Assembly: GCA_000320545.1 (NCBI GenBank)
Contig: ADNK01000583.1
Span: forward strand, 25,001-89,000
Length of the DNA stretch: 64,000 bases
Direction of reading: 5' to 3'
Source of the DNA: Bigelowiella natans CCMP2755
Taxonomy: Eukaryota; Cercozoa; Chlorarachniophyceae
The translations under genes were made by a program, and so were the position numbers. The notes below the pieces were generated by a model that worked only from the letters and a program-made list of their open reading frames with translations, was not told the origin of the DNA and searched no databases. Positions 59,827 through 64,000 of this stretch are shown here, piece by piece. The stretch's first letter is position 1. Each line of letters starts with the position of its first letter.

Positions 59827-62708
59827 AATTCCACATCGAGGTAATTTTTCGGATTAGTGAGGAACATCTACGTGGATATGATATTTGCTAAACTTGAAAT
59901 ATAATCTCATAAAAATCTGACCCGAAATCTTGATCTGTTGTTTACCATTCCACATTTTAGTCGTAAACTTTGTTTCTGTCTTAGCCTAATCGCAGAAACA
60001 CAAAATCCATTGATTCATTATACATCTATCTAACCGCATAAACAGAAAAAGGATGGGATTTTAGAAATGCAATAAGTAAATGCAACATGCAATATGTAAG
60101 CTTGCCATGTAAGGTCGATACGTGGTGTATGGTGTATAATACATATATACAGTAGATTTCAAAATAACATCTCCGATTCTCTCGCGGTTTTTTGGGTAAA
60201 ATCACCGAAATTAAACACATACCTCTATATCTTTGCAAGATGCCATGATTCTTCTGGCTATTTCGTGATTGGTGTATTGCATAAGCGAGTACGTCATCTA
60301 ACAAAATCGAAACGTCATTAGACCCATCCCCTCTTGCTAGCCAACTTGGTTTCCTTGACACAATCATCATTCTCATTATCAATCGTAATTATTATCACCA
60401 CCACCACCACCACCACTACATCGTTATCTTCATCAGTATTATCATCATCGTCATTATCATGATGATCAGTATCATCATCATCATCATCATCATCATCACC
60501 ACCATTGTTATCATCATTATCATTATTAATCACGATCTACTTGAATAAAGAAAAATTATGATGATCATAGCATGATATATTTACCGGATCCTGTTGTTGT
60601 ACTGGCCTTTTTGGCTTCTGCTGTTGTTGAGGCCTCTGCTGTTGTTGCTGTGGTTAATTTTCAATGATGATTTTAATGTTTTCTCACGAATCACATATTT
60701 TGCACCAAAAAAAATACGAAAAACACAAAAAATCAACAAAAGCGCGCAGAAGAACACAAAAACACTGACGGTGAAAAAACACAGTGAAAAGCAAGGCACA
60801 CAAACACTTAGCTGTTTTTCGGTCAGTACCCCAGGAGGAGTTGGCGGTATAAAATTGGAGTTATACGCATGTTGGGTCTGGTAGAAGTTTATGACATTTT
60901 GACGGTCCTTAACTGACATATTGCCCAGTCCACCGATGTCCAGTCGTAGGTGATTTCCATATACCTTGTTAAATGCTTAGTTCAAATCTTACTATGCTGA
61001 ACCAATCATGATGCTCTACAATCTGCTGATCATAGTGTTATCGCCTTAGAGCATGCTCAATTCAAGTACATTAAGGAATTCATGAATCCAGACAAATCCA
61101 TAGCATTTGCAATAATCATAATATGATAACCATAATGTAGCATGATGATTGTAATGTGGTGTGATTGATTATGTTGTAGTGCGATAACCATGATGTAACA
61201 TAATGATCACAAAATAGCATGTATGATCACAGTGTAGTGTGATGATTACAGTGTATAATGATCACAACGCAGTGTGATAATCACAATGTAGTATGATGAT
61301 GATGACGCAGTACAATGATCATAATGTAGCATGAGGATATAATATAGCATGATGATCATGATATAGCCTACATGATGATCATCATGTAGTATGATGATCA
61401 CGATAAAATAGTATTGATGGTCATAGTACAGTATTGGTGGCCACAATATACTCTATGTTGTTCAAGTTTATCCTACCTCCCTAATGCAATACTTAAACCC
61501 ACGAAATTGAGCCTCCTGATGACAAAAATAATAATCTTCTTCACATCTCCATGTGGGAAAAATCATAACATATCTCTGTCTAGGAAACATGAGACGATTG
61601 ACTTGTCTGGATTCATAAATTTTTTCTTCATGTTAACCTTTTTTTTTCTCTTTAAAAAACGAGTTCGACTTGAAATACAAAGGTCAAACATGCAGAAATT
61701 CCGGACAGACACCTGATGTACCCTAACTCTAACCTTAACCCTAACCCTAGCCTTGGACTAGCCCTAACCCTTGACCCAATCACAAACTTAACCATGTTTT
61801 TCGCGGAATCAGCTATGTTCTTAAACCTAGCCTTAGGCACATAGAACGTCTTTGTCCCCTGTACATCATTAAACATGGTCACAATTTGCACACAGGCACG
61901 TGCTATGCTTGCTCAGCTCCATTCAAAATTGCACCCCCTAACATAGAGCCCAAACCTTATATCTAAGAATCTAATTTTTATCACAAGTGAAATATTATTT
62001 TTAAGTTACCGGGGCGGTTAGGTAGAAGTTGGGGTTTACGTCGAACACGTTTGGTTTGCTGCTGAAGAGTCCAAAGAGCTTTGGAAGGTTTTGTTTTGGG
62101 ACATTGTTTAACCCAAAGAGGTCAACTTGAATATAACCACCAGGGATCTGTTTCCATGTGTGTTTTAACCCCGGAAATTTGCTTCCCTGTGCGATAAGCC
62201 ATTCAGTCAGCAGTTGTAGGATTTTTTTAAATTGTTAATGAAGTGGTGATGAGGTTTCAAAATTGAACTTCTTGTATTACAACAGATTTCAAAACAATGT
62301 ATCCGATCCTTTTTTGGGCAAGATCACAGAAATTGAACCCATTTACTATTTTGAAATCCACTGTGAGGAATAACAGCGGGTAAAGAGAATGTAAAGGGTA
62401 TGCAAAGGATGTCCTTTAAAATCCCTTCACACTCCCTTACCTGCCTTTGTTCCATATTGCTTCCATTTGGGAATCTAATCACTTTACATTTGTTTTTTAA
62501 AACTTTTTTACACTAGTTTTGACTGAACTATACCATCAGCATAGTCTTTGCCATGCATTACAAATATTCATTAAGTATATCGAGACGACATATTTAAAAA
62601 ACAAATGAGTACAAAAAGGAAAAAAGAGTCGTGGACAAATACCAATGCCATTGCAAGTCCAACAACATCGACTTTTTGTGACTCGGGAGCATAGAAAGTT
62701 TTCGACAT
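50762..62708 (-). CDS. Giant KH-like-repeat / Gly-Tyr-module / coiled-coil / calpain fusion (5' end incomplete)
   Basis: 25 exons, closing in phase over 6,252 nt (2,083 residues plus stop): 62708-62643, 62186-62010, 61858-61793, 61515-61477, 60964-60830, 60647-60585, 60297-60223, 59985-59946, 59537-59479, 59222-59151, 58996-58985, 58800-58743, 58500-58361, 58173-58033, 57850-57779, 57466-57373, 57192-57053, 56939-56796, 56689-56618, 56367-56271, 56166-56108, 56028-55842, 55763-53520, 53032-52815, 52543-50762. Residues about 1-160: two related blocks (KTFYAPESQ.., KTFYVPKAR..); 161-182 Gln-rich linker; 183-607 six KH-like repeats, e.g. CGKPGKDIRIVC then KKITVSARVSILQKATNLVK; 640-1290 about six Gly-Tyr modules (VIGAGSAGINGFYNV, VLGAGTADVNGEYMGI); 1300-1490 coiled coil; 1491-2083 calpain with Cys in QGSLGDCWFVSA, His in YPGHAYSFLG and Asn in LRNPHG. 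Calcium-type intracellular Cys protease by family. Further upstream exons likely. Confidence 0.82.
56517..56617 (-). mobile_element. MITE-like element, copy 1
   Basis: About 100 bp with imperfect terminal inverted repeats: left TTACAGTAGGTTTCGGAATA, right (reverse complement) TTACTACAGAAGATTTCAAA. Centre contains the pattern CGCGGTTTTTTGGGTAAAAT. On the minus strand it begins exactly at the donor of exon 56689-56618. Confidence 0.65.
57674..57696 (+). repeat. Short interstitial telomere-like repeat
   Basis: GGGTTAGGGTTAGGATTAGG within an intron of the calpain fusion gene. Confidence 0.75.
60149..60222 (+). mobile_element. MITE-like element, copy 2
   Basis: TACAGTAGATTTCAAAATAA, then TCTCGCGGTTTTTTGGGTAA and AATCACCGAAATTAAAC. 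The inner end abuts the donor of exon 60297-60223 on the minus strand; the outer inverted repeat on that side is missing. Confidence 0.65.
61110..61450. repeat. Degenerate ATGATCA/ATGTAGTA minisatellite
   Basis: Irregular repeats of GTAGTATGATGATCACA-type units of about 14-17 nt over 340 bp, inside the intron 60965-61476. Confidence 0.75.
61722..61772 (-). repeat. Interstitial telomere-like CCCTAA repeats
   Basis: CCCTAACTCTAACCTTAACC followed by CTAACCCTAGCC and GCCCTAACCCTTGACCC; degenerate, in an intron. Confidence 0.78.
62276..62365 (+). mobile_element. MITE-like element, copy 3
   Basis: ATTACAACAGATTTCAAAAC at the left, TTTTGAAATCCACTGTGA at the right as inverted repeat; centre TTTTTTGGGCAAGATCAC. 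Intronic (62187-62642). Confidence 0.65.
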
Positions 62709-62719
62709 CTGGTCATTTG

Positions 62720-62788
<69 letters not shown>

Positions 62789-62888
62789 TATATGTACATC
62801 ATAAACTCATGCATATATGATGACATATCATACTGATAGGTGTGTGTATGTGTGTATGTGTGTATATGTGCACATAGGTCATCTGTGA

Positions 62889-62923
<35 letters not shown>

Positions 62924-63009
62924 CACATGCACATGCACAAACCACGTGTGTGACAAAACACCTCATCAACACGCAATTGTGAGTAAATTTGTGTGTATGT
63001 GTGTTCTTG

Positions 63010-63049
<40 letters not shown>

Positions 63050-63122
63050 AATTGATTTGATTTGATTTTGGTGTGTGGCAAAGTAAGTGGTCAAACTTTA
63101 GATGAAGAACAAACTGCTGCTC

Positions 63123-63201
63123 CTCACGGCGAAGATGGTGTGTGATGTAGATCGGCGAAGAACAGACCGCTCACGGCGAAGATGGCGTGTGATGTAGATC
63201 T
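63123..63201. repeat. 47-bp tandem duplication
   Basis: CTCACGGCGAAGATGGTGTG at 63123 recurs as CTCACGGCGAAGATGGCGTG at 63170, both followed by TGATGTAGATC. Confidence 0.9.
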
Positions 63202-63268
63202 AGATGACAGTGACAATGACAATGATAACAGGCTCTGATTGGTGTGCGAAGGTGTGGCGACCGGAGGA

Positions 63269-63332
63269 ATAAAATCTCCGATTTTGGCCCGGTTTTTTTT
63301 AGCAAGATCACCGAAATTGAACCCGTCGTACT
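63269..63332 (+). mobile_element. MITE-like element, copy 4 (core only)
   Basis: AATCTCCGATTTTGGCCCGG, T-run, AGCAAGATCACCGAAATTGA then ACCCGT. Core matches the other copies; the terminal repeats are poor. Confidence 0.55.
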
Positions 63333-63724
63333 ACCTTCAACAAGTCTCAAGGCTAACCGAAATCTACCAAAACATCATGTTCGAGCATAAGGCCGGACTT
63401 ACGGAACGGCGCGACAATTAGATCTAATCTGTGTGTCATACTTAAGATTGCCATGCTCCAGGAAAAATATCTGTAAGTTACATTAGGAAATACAGCCTAA
63501 AAAAAATATGTTGATATGAAGTCCAAATAATTTCTCGGAAAATCAGCACTAAAAAAGTACCCCCCATGTTTGATCTTCCAGAAAATAACCTAGCTCGATT
63601 AGAAACAGCAAGTAAGTGAAATGACAGTAAAACCTGTTTTGCAGGTACAGAATTGCACAATTTATACATCAGAAAACAAAATTTAATTCAAAAACTCAAG
63701 AGGTAATTATCCTTTCTTGGTAGG

Positions 63725-63965
63725 GGGCTAGGGAATCGAGGAAATCAGGAAATCCTAGGAAATCCAGGAAATCAGACACATTTGCCTAAAAAAAAATGAG
63801 AAATTTTGCCAATCTATTTTTAGAAAAGAAAAAGGAATTAAGGAGGAAATCCTAGGTAGGAAATCCTGGAATCCGTCACTTTTACTTTTTGGGAACCAAG
63901 GGAATTTAGGTAATTTAATGGATGATTCCCTAAAATTTCCTCGATTCCCTGAAAATCCTCGTTCC
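63725..63965. repeat. Imperfect GGAAATCC/GGGAATTT repeat region
   Basis: GAGGAAATCAGGAAATCCTA, GGAAATCCAGGAAATCAG and later GGAGGAAATCCTAGGTAGG recur, with inverted forms (TTCCTCGATTCCCTG) toward 63950. Confidence 0.7.
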
Positions 63966-64000
63966 GTAAGACAAACCTAATGATTTGAGTTTTTTCAAAT

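Larger units (their letters stand above)
62709..64000. other. 5' flank of the calpain fusion gene: microsatellites and tandem repeats
   Basis: A 60-bp TA run (62723-62785), CA and GT runs (about 62890-62920, 63008-63047), a tandem duplication (63123, 63170), a fourth MITE-like copy (about 63269-63332) and GGAAATCC-type repeats to the end. More upstream exons may be present; none could be supported. Confidence 0.5.

Noticed and set aside
62571-63081. Minus-strand frames with Thr-His and Ile-Tyr runs
   Set aside because: Translated CA and TA dinucleotide repeats. Only the exon 62708-62643 inside this area is supported.
1-64000. Bacterial contig, CRISPR array, tRNA or rRNA gene
   Set aside because: No operons or ribosome-binding sites; genes are spliced. 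Tandem repeats are microsatellites without unique spacers. I saw no cloverleaf or rRNA core sequence, though a tRNA could be missed by eye.

Overview
The window looks like nuclear DNA of an intron-rich eukaryotic alga with a secondary green-type plastid; a chlorarachniophyte (Bigelowiella/Lotharella-like rhizarian) is the best guess. Evidence: almost every recognisable gene is split by short GT-AG introns (about 50-400 nt) into small phase-consistent exons. Two bacterial-type ribosomal proteins (L4 and L13) carry hydrophobic N-terminal leaders typical of import into a complex plastid. The rest is ordinary eukaryotic: cytosolic RPS16, a complex I B12-like subunit, PEX11, EGF-like and RING proteins, and a calpain. 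The organism assignment is inference. No rRNA, tRNA, CRISPR or bacterial operon was seen. I spliced genes by eye, checking reading phase at each junction; splice sites are predictions.

Layout. 46-2246 (+): C-terminal exons of a KEA4/5/6-like K+/H+ antiporter. 3431-5166 (-): PEX11. 5947-7546 (+): a class I methyltransferase with a leader. 8477-11999 (-): a complete 10-exon HemK/PrmC release-factor methyltransferase containing a long poly-Gly tract. 12682-13895 (+): a membrane RING-finger protein. 13998-18347 (+): a simple-repeat-rich zone with a 622-codon low-complexity frame. 20652-21562 (-): RPS16. 22300-22554 (+): NDUFB3-like subunit. 25030-26100 (-) and 26713-28053 (+): plastid L4 and L13, head to head. 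30407-31229 (+): a coiled-coil protein. About 32.8-43.4 kb (-): one very exon-fragmented, almost repeat-free gene of unknown function. 44416-46179 (-): a Val/Arg/Pro-rich membrane-anchored protein with two small beta-type repeats. 46756-49613 (+): an EGF-like type I membrane protein. 50762 to at least 62708 (-): a gene of at least 2,083 codons joining an array of KH-like repeats, repeated Gly/Tyr modules, a coiled coil and a C-terminal calpain protease. This last gene is the most unusual object here.

Architecture. Genes are mostly in divergent pairs (PEX11/methyltransferase, HemK/RING, RPS16/NDUFB3, L4/L13, VRP-rich/EGF-like). Between convergent genes lie 1-2 kb blocks of GCATGC-rich sequence containing an old dispersed repeat family. 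Di- and trinucleotide repeats are abundant in introns, intergenic DNA and some coding exons, but nearly absent from 33-42 kb. A small MITE-like element occurs four times near the right end, twice directly abutting a predicted 5' splice site. By theme the genes cover ion exchange, organellar translation (L4, L13, HemK), peroxisome and mitochondrial function, and proteolysis; nothing suggests they act as a single pathway.
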